A stretch of DNA of 64,000 bases, from the NCBI GenBank assembly GCA_947561395.2, contig OX387190.1:27646858-27710857 (forward strand). Reading direction: 5' to 3'. Position numbers and translations under genes: made by a program. Source of the DNA: Buxus sempervirens (taxonomy: Eukaryota; Streptophyta; Magnoliopsida; Buxales; Buxaceae). The notes below the pieces were generated by a model. It made no database searches and was not told the DNA's origin. It worked only from the letters and a program-made list of their open reading frames with translations. Shown here in pieces: positions 14,401 to 25,149 of the stretch. Numbering within the stretch: position 1 is the first letter of the stretch; each line of letters starts with the position of its first letter.

Positions 14401-14762
14401 AAGGCCCAATTCGGGTTATGGGTAACCCTTACTGGATTTTGGCTATTTGGCTTAAGGAGTTATTGAATATTCACAAAATTATTGAGTTAAAGCTTTTAGG
14501 GTCCAATGGGTTTGGATTTGGCCCAATGGCAATTAGTCAAGTGACCTTGGGCCCATTTATCCAAATGAGCCTTGCTTGGGCCAGACGGGATGTGGGCCTC
14601 ATCGGAGGGCCCACGAAGCCTTGGTGGGCCCAATTAGGCCCACAGTCTCAAAATGGGCTTGGAAAAGTCCAAGAAGCCCAATGGGTCAGATTATGTTAAA
14701 ATAGGTCGGATTGGGTCCAACCGGGGTCCAAAAAAGATGAATTTTAAGCTATTTTTTAATTT

Positions 14763-14867
14763 GCCCGTATTTACTGTACCGGCGGGCTTAGCCCGTAAAT
14801 ATAATACGGCTCAAGCCTGCCTGTATATTAAATACAGGCAAGTCTGAACCGCAATACAAGCACGGTT
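14763..14867. promoter_or_regulatory. Dyad array 3 (in X3), four units
   Basis: Left arms at 14763, 14791, 14819 and 14847 (GCCCGTA, GCCCGTA, GCCTGTA, AACCGCA), each with a 7-nt spacer and a matching right arm; the period is exactly 28 bp. The following plus-strand sequence is rich in TTCCGGC/TCTCCG motifs, like the leader exon of the antisense PMD gene. Confidence 0.85.
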
Positions 14868-15682
14868 TTCGCCCGAATTTCCATTCTTGCGCTGATTTCG
14901 GCCGGGAACAGTTCGGCTGGCTTCTTGGGGTCTCCGATGACTTCCGTTGAGTTTTCCGGCATCTTCAAGTTGACAGAAACATTCCATGTTTGATCTCAAT
15001 CTCCATTTTCTGCTTTTCCGCTTGTAATTCCGTCAAAGAAGGATAGACCTTCTTATTCTATCATCTTAAAACCTGCACATGTTAGTTTTAAAGATGGGAA
15101 AGAGGGAAAAAAGGTGTGGGGATACAGTGGATTTTTAGGAGGACAAACCCCTCCATAAAGTGGATTAATTAATGCTTATTTAGATTATGTCACAGTGTAT
15201 GTTTCTTTTCTACTTTCCTCCCATTTTGCATATAGATTCCCACCTTAGGTGGGACCTCTCATGACATGCCAAACACAACAAAAAAGATTAGAGATAAGAT
15301 AAAAGAAACTGAAAAATAAGTAAGGTAATGGAAAGACTTGAAAAGATGCCAAAATTAGCTTATTTCAACTTAAAATGACAAGAAGGCTTACAGTATCAAT
15401 ACTTGCTTGTGGGGTGGTTCTTCTAGTAATTTTGGCAGCGCTTCCGCATTCCTTGTGTTTCTTTGAAATGGGTTTGAAAAGGGATTCACTTAGCTTCAGG
15501 TTGAAAGAGTGGAAGAAAGAGAGATTATGCAAGGTTTATTGACAACCTAAGGGTATTTTGGGTATTATTTCGGGCTGGTGAGGTTCCGGCAGAACTTGGG
15601 TAGGGGTTGGATGCAGAAAAGTCGAGAAAGGAGAGGGGGAGCAGCTTGCACAAATGGGGGGGAGGGGGGGGGGCTGGCCCCA

Positions 15683-15690
15683 TATTTATA
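15683..15690 (-). promoter_or_regulatory. TATA box of X3 LTR
   Basis: The minus strand reads GGCTATAAATATGG here, 14 nt from the edge of the dyad array at 15705-15897. In the X3 reading direction the array is immediately upstream of the TATA box. Confidence 0.6.
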
Positions 15691-15704
15691 GCCAAAATTT
15701 TCGT

Positions 15705-15897
15705 GCCCGTATTTGAAGTGCGGGCATGCCTTGCCCGTATTTCAAATGTAGGCATGCCTTGCCCGTACTTCAAATGCGGGCGAAAAACGCACATTTTCAA
15801 ATCTCGCCGAATCGGCCGTACGGGACGCGTGTCCCCTTCTAGAAGCTTGCCCGTATTTGAAATACGGGCATGCCTCGCCCGTACTTCAAATACGGGC
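15705..15897. promoter_or_regulatory. Dyad array 4 (in X3, next to TATA), five clear units
   Basis: Clear units start at 15705, 15733, 15761, 15849 and 15877, with arms GCCCGTA and TGCGGGC or TACGGGC; those within each run are exactly 28 bp apart. The 15782-15848 gap keeps one weak GGCCGTACGGG dyad. Linkers are ATGCCTT or ATGCCTC throughout, so this array is more homogeneous than the others. Confidence 0.85.
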
Positions 15898-17105
15898 GCG
15901 CACGTTTTTTAAATGTTTGGATTTCAAATTTTTACCCAATTTGTTTTTTAAACAGATTTTATTCCGATTTTATGATTATTATATTATAAAAACGAGATTC
16001 CTTTATTAAAATATTATTAAAAAATAAAGATATTTCTATTAAATGATTATTTTATTTATTTAATTCATTTATTCTGCTTTTTTGCTGCTGTTTTGCCACA
16101 TGGGCAGCTTTCTTAAAACTTCAACTGCCCATAACTTTTCCGTCCGATGTCCGATTTCAGCAAACTTAGTATCGTCGGAATCAGCTTGAAATGTTCTATC
16201 TAATGGGATCAAATTAGGTAGTTGAATTGGGGTCGAGCAAAAAGTCAACTTTTGCTTCCCCAAAAGTTTGACCGGCTCATAATTTCCTCATCCAGACTCC
16301 AATTCCGGCAAACTCGGTTGCGTTGGAACCGTGTTGAAGTGCACTTTTCAATGAGATGAAGTTTTATGGCCAATTATCCTTGGATCAAAAAGTCAAATTT
16401 TGGCCCCCTTAGGGTTTGACTTTTTAATTGAAATTTTCATTTTCTTCATTTTTTGGGGTGCAAAAATCAGGTGCTAACAAAGGCCGTGGTGATAGAGGAG
16501 GCTGCTGTTGAGCCTGCGGATCCTAGTCCTGATATTGATGTTCCTGAGGCTGTGATAGACCCTCCACCTGTGATCAATGTTCCAGAGGTGCCGACTCCAG
16601 CTTCTAAGCCTACTATTAGTGTAGATCCTGCAGCTGAGCCCGTTCCTGCAGAACCTGATCTTGAGTCTACTAGAGACGTAGATCTCCCGGGGTCTGCCCT
16701 TGCTTCTTCAGCTGACTCCGGGTATGTTTATTCTATGCACTTGTCTTCTATTCTTGTATTTGTATGACATTCAATCTTTTTTTTGGGCTGCAGGAGGGAG
16801 CGTATTTCCGCTCGTGATAAAGTGCCGATAGTCTTTGGTCGTCGACGATCTTGAGGCAGAGGACGTGGCAGAGGCGGTGGACCTGCAGAGGCACAGTAGA
16901 TTAGGATTCTTCCTGTACATTTGTTTTAACAAACTGATGTATCCCTTCATATATATAAAAGAAATTTGATTCATTTTTATTCATTTGTGCTCTTTTTTCT
17001 TTTATTTCTAGCTTTTCTTGCATGATATGTGTTAATGCAGGGACAGGTGAAACTCAGGAAACCAATGAAATTAAAATTTCCCACTTTTTTGCATTTTCCC
17101 GAAGG

Positions 17106-17238
17106 AACCGTAATTATGTTACGAGCAAGCCGTGCCCATAATGTTAATGCGGGCGCACTCTGCCTGTAAATTTTCCACGGTCACAGTGTGTCCGTATTCT
17201 TTATACGGGCACACCATGCTCGTATTATAATTACGGAT
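17106..17238. promoter_or_regulatory. Dyad array 5 (promoter of second antisense gene, B), five units
   Basis: Left arms at 17106, 17134, 17162, 17190 and 17218 (AACCGTA, GCCCATA, GCCTGTA, GTCCGTA, GCTCGTA) with right arms TACGAGC, TGCGGGC, CACGGTC, TACGGGC and TACGGAT. Every spacer and linker is 7 nt. The array ends 23 nt before a TATA box. Confidence 0.88.
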
Positions 17239-17260
17239 TTTACTGCCTTTTCGAATTTTC

Positions 17261-17268
17261 TATATAAA
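17261..17268 (+). promoter_or_regulatory. TATA box of second antisense gene in B
   Basis: TATATAAA in the context TTTCTATATAAACTC, 99 bp before the ATG at 17360. The copy in A has the same box at almost the same distances from array and ATG (36363-36370). Confidence 0.7.
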
Positions 17269-17359
17269 CTCAAGGGGCATGTCATTGTATCACTTTTAAT
17301 AGTTTAAAAACTCCCTGAGCCTTCCGTTTTCTGCTTTCCTTGGCTTCCTTGGTGCTTCC

Positions 17360-17760
17360 ATGGCTTCCTTTGCCCCTTTCTCTTCTGCAGATGAATCTCC
17401 TCCTGCAAGACAACCTGTTAGATCAAAACCTCCTAATCTCACCAGGTACAATATCGTGGACTCCTTCTATGATAGATGGGTTAACTCTATGACCCTTGAT
17501 GAGGAGATTCGCTGGGATTCCATCCACTTAGGCCATATCCTACACCTCCCTAAAATTCCCTTTAAGTGGGAAATCATTGAAGCTTTGATTGGACACTGGG
17601 TACCTGAACTGAATCTCTTGCATTTTGATGACAAAGAGATGACTCCTACCATAGAAGAAATTGAAACCATCTTTGGCCTAAGGTTTTTTGAAAAAGTTGT
17701 GAACTCACCCCTAAAGCCTAGCAACAAAAAGGAGGCCTCCACCTTCTTGGGTATAGGGAA
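17360..17760 (+). pseudogene. Second antisense gene of element B (DUF7745-like), first part
   Basis: Starts MASFAPFSSADESPPARQ and continues through RWDSIHLGHILHL, HWVPELNLLHFDDKEM and IEEIETIFGLRF, close to the copy in A at 36271. This helical N-terminal domain resembles DUF7745 proteins often found near plant Tat elements; that name is from recall. The gene is cut at GGGAA (17756-17760) by X1 and element A; its remainder is at 43223-44600. Confidence 0.75.
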
Positions 17761-17892
17761 TGTAAGCACCTCATTTTTGCGCTCCCAAAAAAAAAACCAA
17801 AAATACAAACCCTGGACAGAAAGTCAAACCCTAAGGGGTGAAAAGTTGACTTTTTGATCAAGTGAAAATTGCCCACCTCGCTTTATGCCATT

Positions 17893-18790
17893 GGATAGAG
17901 AATCTCGACACGGTTCCAACGCAACTGAGTTTGCAGGAATCAGGGTCCGGATGAAGGTTCTGCGGGCGGTCAAACTAAAGCAGAGCCAAAAGTTGACTTT
18001 CTGCTAAAATCCGATCCAGAGGCCTACCCCTAGGTCATTGGATAGAGAATCTCGACACGGTTCCAACGCAACTGAGTTTGCAGGAATCGGGGTCTGGATG
18101 AAGGTTCTGCTGGTGGTCAAACTTGAGTAGAGCCAAAAGTTGACTTTCTGCTAAAATCCGATCCGGAGGCCTACCCCTAGGTCATTGGATAGAGAATCTC
18201 GACACGGTTCCAACGCAACTGAGTTTGCAGGAATCGGGGTCCGGATGAAGGTTCTGCGGGTGGTCAAACTTGAGCAGAGCCAAAAGTTGACTTTCTGCTA
18301 AAATCCGATCCAGAGGCCTACCCCTAGGTCATTGGATAGAGAATCTCGACACGGTTCCAACGCAACTGAGTTTGCAGGAATCGGGGTCCGGATGAAGGTT
18401 CTGCGGGTGGTCAAACTTGAGCAGAGCCAAAAGTTGACTTTCTGCTAAAATCCGATCCAGAGGCCTACCCCTAGGTCATTGGATAGAGAATCTCGACACG
18501 GTTCCAACGCAACTGAGTTTGCAGGAATCGGGGTCCGGATGAAGGTTCTGCGGGTGGTCAAACTTGAGCAGAGCCAAAAGTTGACTTTCTGCTAAAATCC
18601 GATCCAGAGGCCTACCCCTAGGTCATTGGATAGAGAATCTCGACACGGTTCCAATGCAACTGAGTTTGCAGGAATCGGGGTCCGGATGAAGGTTCTGCGG
18701 GTGGTCAAACTTGAGCAGAGCCAAAAGTTGACTTTCTGCTAAAATCCGATCCGGAGGCCTACCCCTAGGTCATGGGATGGAGGGCTCCGA
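17893..18790 (+). repeat. 147-bp tandem repeat in X1, six units plus a partial
   Basis: The anchor GGATAGAGAATCTCGACACG recurs at 17893, 18040, 18187, 18334, 18481 and 18628, a constant 147-bp step. A diverged seventh begins near 18775. Units are nearly identical, so the array was amplified or homogenised recently. X2 has only about two units plus the diverged one. Confidence 0.9.
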
Positions 18791-19180
18791 TACGATTCTA
18801 ATGAAACTAAGTTTGCCCAGATCGGAGTTCGGATGAAGGAAATATGAGCTGACGAAATTCCCGGGCAGCAAAACCGGCAATCTGCGCACGTGGCAAAAAG
18901 CTGCACACGTGGCGAGTTGCGCAGGAAAATATCTCGGGGATTAAATCCGTAAATATCCAAACATACGAAATATCCCAGGGACTAAATCCGTGAAAATCTG
19001 AGAATATCGGATTAAATCAAAAATTGCCAGGGACTAAATCTGAATTTTTCAGATTTTTACGTCCTGCGAGCGGCGGCATTAAATGATTTTCATCATTATG
19101 CCGCTCGCGCGGACGTGGCGAGCGAGCATGTGCCCACCTTGAGCTGGGCGCCAAGGTGGGCGGCACCTTTTTTTCTGGCT

Positions 19181-19188
19181 TATATAAG
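19181..19188 (+). promoter_or_regulatory. TATA box of X1 LTR
   Basis: TATATAAG within GGCTTATATAAGCC. X2 has TATATAAA at 45621-45628 in the matching place. Confidence 0.5.
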
Positions 19189-19303
19189 CCGCGCAACTTC
19201 TCGCGCAGGAGGGTTGAAAAAATTCGAAAAAAAAAAACTAAGTGTTCAGAGTGTGAGAGGGTTCGAAGGGTTTTTTTTGTTTGATTTCCTTCTTCCTTCA
19301 TCC

Positions 19304-19465
19304 GAAGCCCCTCTCTTCACCCCTGCTTGCTCCCCAGAAAACCCCAAGAGGCTCATCCTCCTTTGGTTCTTCTCCATTTCACCCGAAGCCCCTCTCTTCA
19401 CCCCTGCTTGCTCCCCAGAAAACCCCAAGAGGCTCACCCTCCTTTGGTTCTTCTCCATTTCCACC
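19304..19465 (+). repeat. Tandem duplication of 81 bp in X1
   Basis: Two adjacent copies beginning GAAGCCCCTCTCTTCACCCC at 19304 and 19385 are nearly identical. They lie in the transcribed part of the LTR, about 120 bp after the TATA box. Confidence 0.8.
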
Positions 19466-20364
19466 CAAGCAAGTGGAAGCTTGCTACTGTTGGTGCGGTG
19501 AAGTGGAGGATCCCGCTGCTGTCCGGTTTCGAGGAGGCTCCCACGTTCGGCTCCAGAACTTAAGAACCACCAGGTGAGGATCCCTGTTACTTTGGGTTAC
19601 ATATATATGAATATGCAATGTTCTTTAGTAAGCCGGTCTTATTCAGTGGTATGAAACCACTGCCATGAAAGCTTGCTGTGTTTTTTTTCTGTTCACTTCC
19701 ATCTGATAAATACCACCCAGCAAGGAAGAGGAAGATGCATGTGCTATTCACGTCGAGAAGGGAGCATGTTCCCCAAGTGCCCGCCATCTAATGTACCCCT
19801 GTAAACCCCCCCCCCCTTCCTCCTTCCCTTCTTCAGGTATTAGTGTGCATGTTCGAGGTCTAGTAGGGTGGAGGAAAGTGCATATAATGTCTGCATGTGG
19901 TTTTTTTTTGTTGTTTTTACGTTGCTGGACTTGCAAGCATGCTATTTTCTACTTGTGCACCCTTGAGCATGCTCCCATCACCCCCCCCCCCCCCCTTTTT
20001 AAGCTGTTTATGAGTCTGTACCTGTTTGCTTTTTTATCGGGTCTGTTTTTTTCCTTTTGAGAGATTTTGGGTTGTGGGATGAAGCATGAATCATGCTTAG
20101 ACTAGTTTTAATACAAGTTTAAGTGCCTTCTGGGGAGTGGTCGAAGCCCGGGGAAGTGTCCTGGGCATATTATTCGAGAAGTATTTTGAATGCATGTTTG
20201 TATTGTGAGTTTTCTGGGTTTTCAAAACTTGAAATAAAATGTGTTTAGATTAAATCCAAAATTAGTTGGGAGGTGTTCTGGGCATGTTAAGAGGCTAGTG
20301 GAACAGTTACAGACCAAAAAAAATCGGCCAGAGTTGGAGATCTCAAAAAAACAGAGAGTAGTGA

Positions 20365-20620
20365 ACTGCCGCCCACCTGGCGCCCACCTGGCGCTCACCT
20401 AGGAGGTGGGCGCCCCTTTCATCTCACTTCCCGCCGAGCTGGCGCCCACCTGGCGCTCAGCTCGCGCCCACCTAAAACCAAGTGAAATTCTCGCGCCCAT
20501 CTCGCGCTCACCTCCCGCCCATCTCGCCCTCACCTGGTATCGGGTGAGCGCCAGGTCAAAATTTCGCCCGATTCTGGCGCCCACCTGGCGCTCACCTCAG
20601 GAGGTGAGCACCAGGTCCAA
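20365..20620 (+). repeat. GCGCTCACCT / GCGCCCACCT short repeat block in X1
   Basis: Degenerate copies of a 10-12 nt unit such as GGCGCTCACCT or GGCGCCCACCT occur more than ten times. X2 has a parallel block at 46795-46985. It looks like an internal family feature and not a gene. Confidence 0.7.
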
Positions 20621-21903
20621 AACAGGCCGAATTGTTATTTTTTTTGAAAATTCCAAAAATACCCCTTACCATACCGCGGGGGGCCACCCCTTGGTTCGCT
20701 GCGCGTCCAACTCGTACCTTGGACCCAGCACAATGAGCCGGTTTTTTTTTCTTACAGAGTGTCTATCTTGTGTCTTTTTGTGTGATTATTGCTAGATGTG
20801 AATGATATTTCTGAACCGAACCGGATAAACCAATAGGGTTTCTGGGTCACCCGGAAACCCTACATGGGACTTGGACTCCCGGTCCAACTTGACTTCCAGT
20901 GGGCCTTCCAACGGGGCCCACCAAGCCCAATAAACACCAAAAGCATGCCATTAGAATAACTTAAGTAAAATGAACAATTTGAACCGAGCGGGCCAAACCC
21001 AATGCGGCCCACCCGAGCCTTGTTATGTGAAATTGATGCATGAATTGCGTGGTTTGGCCGAGACCAAGGGCAAGGGCCTACCGGGCCCGCCAAAGCCCAC
21101 CAACCGAACCAAGGAAGGGTGCAAACCCTAACTTCCGGTAACTGGGGCTTACAAGCCCAGATTTGGACTGCGGGCCCCAAGCCCAGTGTCCGAATCACTT
21201 TGGCAAAATTAAAAAGATAAGTCCAATAAAAAAAATACTTGGCCACCATGTGGGCCCACCTAAGGGGCCCACCAACCAGTCCGGCCCACTTGTGCATAAA
21301 AAAACACTTAACCTTCAAATCTGAATCTAAAGTAAAATCAATGCACCAACCAGAGCCCAAAGGGCCTCCTAGGATAGGCCAAGGCCCACAAGGGCACACA
21401 GGCTTGACTAAGCCCACCAAGGATACCGTGGGCCTTCCAACGGGGCCCACCCAACCAGACTCAGATTACCTAAGTAATCAAGATAAAAGCAACTAAAGGG
21501 ACCCACACCACTCAGGTGGTCCCGCCAGACTTAACCAAATTGCATATCGGATTAGGAAACAGGTGAGACCAATGTAAGCTGACTCAAAACAGGGAACCCA
21601 CGGGACCCGTCATCCGACGGGGTGGACCGGGGTGTCTACGGACTTCCCCGGACCACAACCGAGAACAGACTTAGAATCTCAAGCCGCAGACCAAAAGCCC
21701 TAATAGACAGGATTAGGCACCCAGGTGTCCGCCTGCACCCCATCAGGCGATGGCGACTCCGAATTACCCCGTGCCGCGTTTCCCAAGCGCGCACAGGGAA
21801 TGTAGACACCCCAAATTGCACTACAAAATGAGAAAATAATAAAAACATGTAATTAGAGCTTAAAACAGGTCAAAAAAACCTAAAAATAGAATGAACAGGC
21901 TTT

Positions 21904-22007
21904 GCCCGTATTTTCTTCACGGGCCTATCGCGCCCGAAAATTATCTACGGGCAGGCGCGCCCGTAGTACCAATACGGTCACTATTGGACCGTAGTGCATT
22001 TACGGGC
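21904..22007. promoter_or_regulatory. Dyad array 6 (A 5' LTR U3), four units
   Basis: Left arms at 21904, 21932, 21959 and 21987 (GCCCGTA, GCCCGAA, GCCCGTA, GACCGTA) with right arms CACGGGC, TACGGGC, TACGGTC and TACGGGC. Spacers are 7 nt; one linker is 6 nt. About 200 bp upstream of the LTR TATA box. Confidence 0.88.
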
Positions 22008-22208
22008 ATTAAAGACACGTGCAAGTTTTGTCCTTCTCTCGATTTCCGAGCTTTATTTGAAGTCCAATATATCTTTAAACGAGCGAATTAAGTGTTTTAT
22101 TCGCTGAAGCCACCTTGGTTAGCTATGGATGGGCATTATCTCTGTATTTCACTCTATCCTAAAGACCAGGCTATATCCTTCTGGACCAACCATACCCCTG
22201 GGTGTGTC

Positions 22209-22216
22209 TATAAATA
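22209..22216 (+). promoter_or_regulatory. TATA box of element A 5' LTR
   Basis: TATAAATA in GTGTCTATAAATAGAGG, the likely start of the genomic and messenger RNA. Counterparts: 41807-41814, and on the minus strand 9097-9104 and 60769-60776. Confidence 0.75.
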
Positions 22217-23622
22217 GAGGCTCTCTCCTCTAGCTAAGGGCCACGAAATTTTGAGTCCAAGGAATTCTAAGAAGCTCCCAAGAGAAGAGAAATAACTCCT
22301 GCTGCCTGCCTGCTCAATCCAGGTAAGTCCCCTATCCCTTTTTATTTTCTGTCTTCAATTCTAGAAATAATAGGATCATCTCTATTGCTGTAGAATAAGG
22401 CCATATCTGTTTTTGTATTCCTAAACTTGTCTCTAAGTACCTCAAGGGTCTCTCTAGCCGTAAAACGTGAAGAGAGAACTAGGGGAAAGGGGAACAGGTG
22501 GATCCCTAGAATAGAACCCCATATCTGTTTTTCTCCTTTTTTCATAGAATAAAGCCTTTGATTGTGTTTGTGTAACCAAACCTATCTTTAAGTACCTCAA
22601 GAGTCTCTCTAGCCGTAAAACGTGAAGAGAGAACTAGGGGAAAAGAGAACAGGTGGATCCGTAGAGTAGACCCCCATGTGCTCTAATTTGTGAGATGTGG
22701 CTGTTTTAAATATCCTGATCATGTTTTAATGCTTTTTATGATATATCTGAATGAATAACATGAATCCATGATGTTTATAGCATGAGATCCCTTATTTTTG
22801 CCAAAATTTGGATTTTTGCCACTTTTGCACCTATAGCACTGTTTTCGTGATTTTTGTGGTTTTAGGCTAAGATCTTGGATTTATCATGATCAATATGATA
22901 GATCTGGATCCAGAAGCCTGAAAATAAATTCTAGGGTTTCATGAGATGGTTTTTAAATCGTTTTTCATTATTGAGAGAAGACCCTACGATCTAAATTCTC
23001 CCTTTTTGGTGTTTTTCATCAATGTGGATATTTTTGGTTTTTATTTCTGGATTTAATGTGAAATTTGGGCTTTATCTATGTCCTGGACTATTCAAGTTCA
23101 ATTTTGAAATATTTTATAAAAATCATATTTTTCTAGATTTCTAGAATTTTGACTTGAAGCCAGATTTTTGGATTTTTCACTTTGAATTGATTTTATTGGA
23201 TTTCATCTCAATTTTATTTTGATCATGAAACCCTAGGAATGGTATGATCATATTTGAAAGTTCTAGATCAATCAGGCTATTCATATGAAAAAACCATACA
23301 ATTTGTGTCTTTTTTGTGATTTTTCATGAATTTTATAGCAAGCCTTTTTTCTTTGAAAAACATGAACAATACCTGGCAACCACCTTGTGTGGATGAATAG
23401 GGGTGCCTAACACCTTCCCCTGTTCATAACTTAATCCCCTTACCCATCTCTGGTTGTTTTTTTTAGGAGGGATATTTTGCCCTAAAATTTGCCTTTTGTG
23501 CTTATTTGATATTTTGGTGTCCATTCACACCTAAATTGAATGGTGGCGACTCTTTGTTTAATTTAATCCCGTGTGATGATTGAGGAAATCATTAAATTTA
23601 TTTTTTTCCCATGTCTCACAAC

Positions 23623-23640
23623 TGGCGACTCTGCTGGGGA
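23623..23640 (+). other. Primer-binding site of element A
   Basis: TGGCGACTCTGCTGGGGA, two bases after the 5' LTR. It fits the 3' end of tRNA-Arg as used by Tat/Ogre elements. Confidence 0.85.
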
Positions 23641-25149
23641 CTTGTGGATTTGAGCCTTTTGGTGTTTGTTCATGTTTTTGATATTTTTTGATTTGCTTGC
23701 TATTTTGTGTTTTTAAGCATGTTAAGTATGTTTTAAATCTGAATTATAGCTTAGGAATTCATGGGGGTAGAAACATGCTTAATTTTTATTTATAGGATTG
23801 TTTCTACAAACATGCGTAGGGGAGGTCCGTTTTGATGAACTATGCTCATTTCTTGCTATATTTTTATGATAGCATGTTTTAATTTTCAGCATGATATCCA
23901 TGATGATTTTGGGTGTATAACATGATCATATGTTTGCATGATAGATAAATTTTTTTTATGAGAATGTTTTAGGTGCTATAGGATTGCTTTATTTACTTGT
24001 TTATTTTAAATATGCTTTCCTATTATGCTTTGGTTTGTTTATGCATGGCTGCGAAAAGAGTGGCAAGGGTTTAGGACGTTGTGAATGCACCCTATTTTTA
24101 CAATGCACTGTGCACCTTTTATTTTTTTTACACAGCCTACCCTTAACCTATAGGAAGTTGAACCCGAATGTGTGTAGCTTGGCGCAACGAGGTCGATACT
24201 TCGGAAAGCGAAAGTGAAAACATTCACCTTAGAACTTTGAGCTAATGATGTGATGATAACGTGGATCTGGGATTCTGGTCATCACTAGGCTTGAGTGCTA
24301 AGTTGCCATTAAGCCAAAACCCAAAACCCCTACGCTTGAAGGTGGAGTTACACGTTTTTGGCTAAAGTATACAATTACGTGGGGATAGGGGTTTGTATGA
24401 TTGTGGGAAGGCCGTGTGCATGGCTTACAAACCAGGGCATAATGCGGATGCCATATTGAAGGTAAACAAGGTAACAAGGTAATCCCATTGTTTTGCATTA
24501 TTTTCATGTCATAGGGGTGTCATGGTGCCCATTGGTTCTGGATAAAATTGGTCCCAAAATTTACATGTTTTTAAAATTAGTGCAGCCCATAGGAAGAGTT
24601 CTTAACTCTGTTTAGAATCAATCCTACCCAATGTTCATACAAGAGGCAGCACAAGGGTACCAAATTCTAGAATATGGTGTCAATTTAGAGGGTACATGTA
24701 CCTTCCTAAACATGTGTTTTAGAAAAAAGGCCAAGGTCCACTTTGGGACAGTTTAGAAGCTCTGTACTGGGTGAACCGTACGTTTGGATGAGCAATTAAA
24801 GTGATCAAACCACTAATAACTGGAAAAATATAACAAGGTTCCGTAAAACCGCATTTAGTACACGGGCTGAGCTTGCCCGTATTAGTTATACGGGCTAGGC
24901 TCGCCCATGGATTGCATACGGTCACGGCAGGATCGTAATTTGAATACGGGCAGGGTTGGACCGTACTGTATATACGGTTTTCTCGGAATATTCAACTTTA
25001 ATCAGTTTTTCCCACTAAAATATTCTTTTAACCTTTAAATAATGATAAAGGGAAACAAGTTTGAATAAAATGCTTCAAAAAAAAAAACAAAAAAAAAAAA
25101 ACAAAAAACAAACAAACAAAATAATTAAAAGAAGAAAAATGTGAGAGAA
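23641..25149 (+). other. Leader of element A, noncoding
   Basis: AT-rich sequence between primer site and tandem repeats. It matches the inverse of 57870-59357 in B throughout. Apart from the dyad array at 24847-24979 no open frame of note is seen. Confidence 0.7.
24847..24979. promoter_or_regulatory. Dyad array 7 (A leader), five units
   Basis: Left arms at 24847, 24875, 24903, 24931 and 24959 (AACCGCA, GCCCGTA, GCCCATG, GATCGTA, GACCGTA) with right arms CACGGGC, TACGGGC, TACGGTC, TACGGGC and TACGGTT. All spacers and linkers are exactly 7 nt. No TATA box follows closely. Confidence 0.9.

Larger units (their letters stand above)
13971..16479 (-). mobile_element. Solo LTR X3 (minus orientation)
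   Basis: The minus strand starts TGTTAGCACCTGATTTTTGC (16479) and ends GGTGCGCACA (13971), the same termini as the X1 and X2 LTRs (TGTAAGCACC...GCGCACA). Flanks GAGGC (13966-13970) and AAGGC (16480-16484) match at four of five bases, a slightly decayed target duplication. There is no internal coding region, so it is a solo LTR. It is 2.5 kb against about 4 kb for X1 and X2 and is well diverged. Both ends lie in the tail of the B antisense PMD gene. Confidence 0.85.
11478..16900 (+). pseudogene. Antisense PMD gene of element B, degraded copy, split by X3
   Basis: Counterpart of the better-preserved gene at 36728-39636. Visible blocks in order: a Ser/Arg-rich start with an acidic DSDSDIPDLPS stretch, the plant mobile domain core at about 11900-12625 (FHFPDIEIGIRPSDFTLITG, YMMGSCFFPED), further blocks at 12717-12875, 12972-13354 and 13434-13615, and a Pro/Glu/Val-rich tail from 13697. 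The tail is interrupted by solo LTR X3 and resumes at 16485-16900, ending in Arg-Gly repeats. Intron-like gaps are pyrimidine-rich. It is part of a fossil retroelement and is broken in a few places. Confidence 0.8.
17761..21795 (+). mobile_element. Solo LTR X1 (plus orientation, about 4.0 kb)
   Basis: Starts TGTAAGCACC, ends GCGCGCACA, and is flanked by GGGAA at 17756-17760 and 21796-21800. The ends and much of the body match X2 (44776-48639). TATATAAG at 19181-19188 fits a plus-strand LTR promoter. There is no gag or pol, so it is a solo LTR, or possibly a non-coding derivative. The right GGGAA is also the left target duplication of element A. Confidence 0.88.
21801..23620 (+). repeat. Element A 5' LTR
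   Basis: TGTAGACACC...TCTCACA. Contains dyad array 21904-22007, TATAAATA at 22209-22216, a strong splice donor at 22322/22323, and two copies of a CTAGCCGTAAAACGTGAAGA block spaced about 156 bp. Nearly identical to 41399-43217. Confidence 0.95.

Noticed and set aside
21239-21496. Open frames in X1 around 20.9-21.5 kb on both strands
   Set aside because: Low-complexity GGGCCCA-rich LTR sequence without domains; the X2 counterpart does not keep the frames.
23540-23560. TGGCGACTC word just before the end of the A 5' LTR, read first as the primer site
   Set aside because: It lies inside the LTR and recurs in 41399-43217; the true site follows the CA end at 23623.
24847-24979. Regularly spaced 28-bp repeats considered as a CRISPR array
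   Set aside because: Spacers are only 7 nt, the repeats are paired inverted arms, there are no cas genes, and the DNA is plant nuclear.
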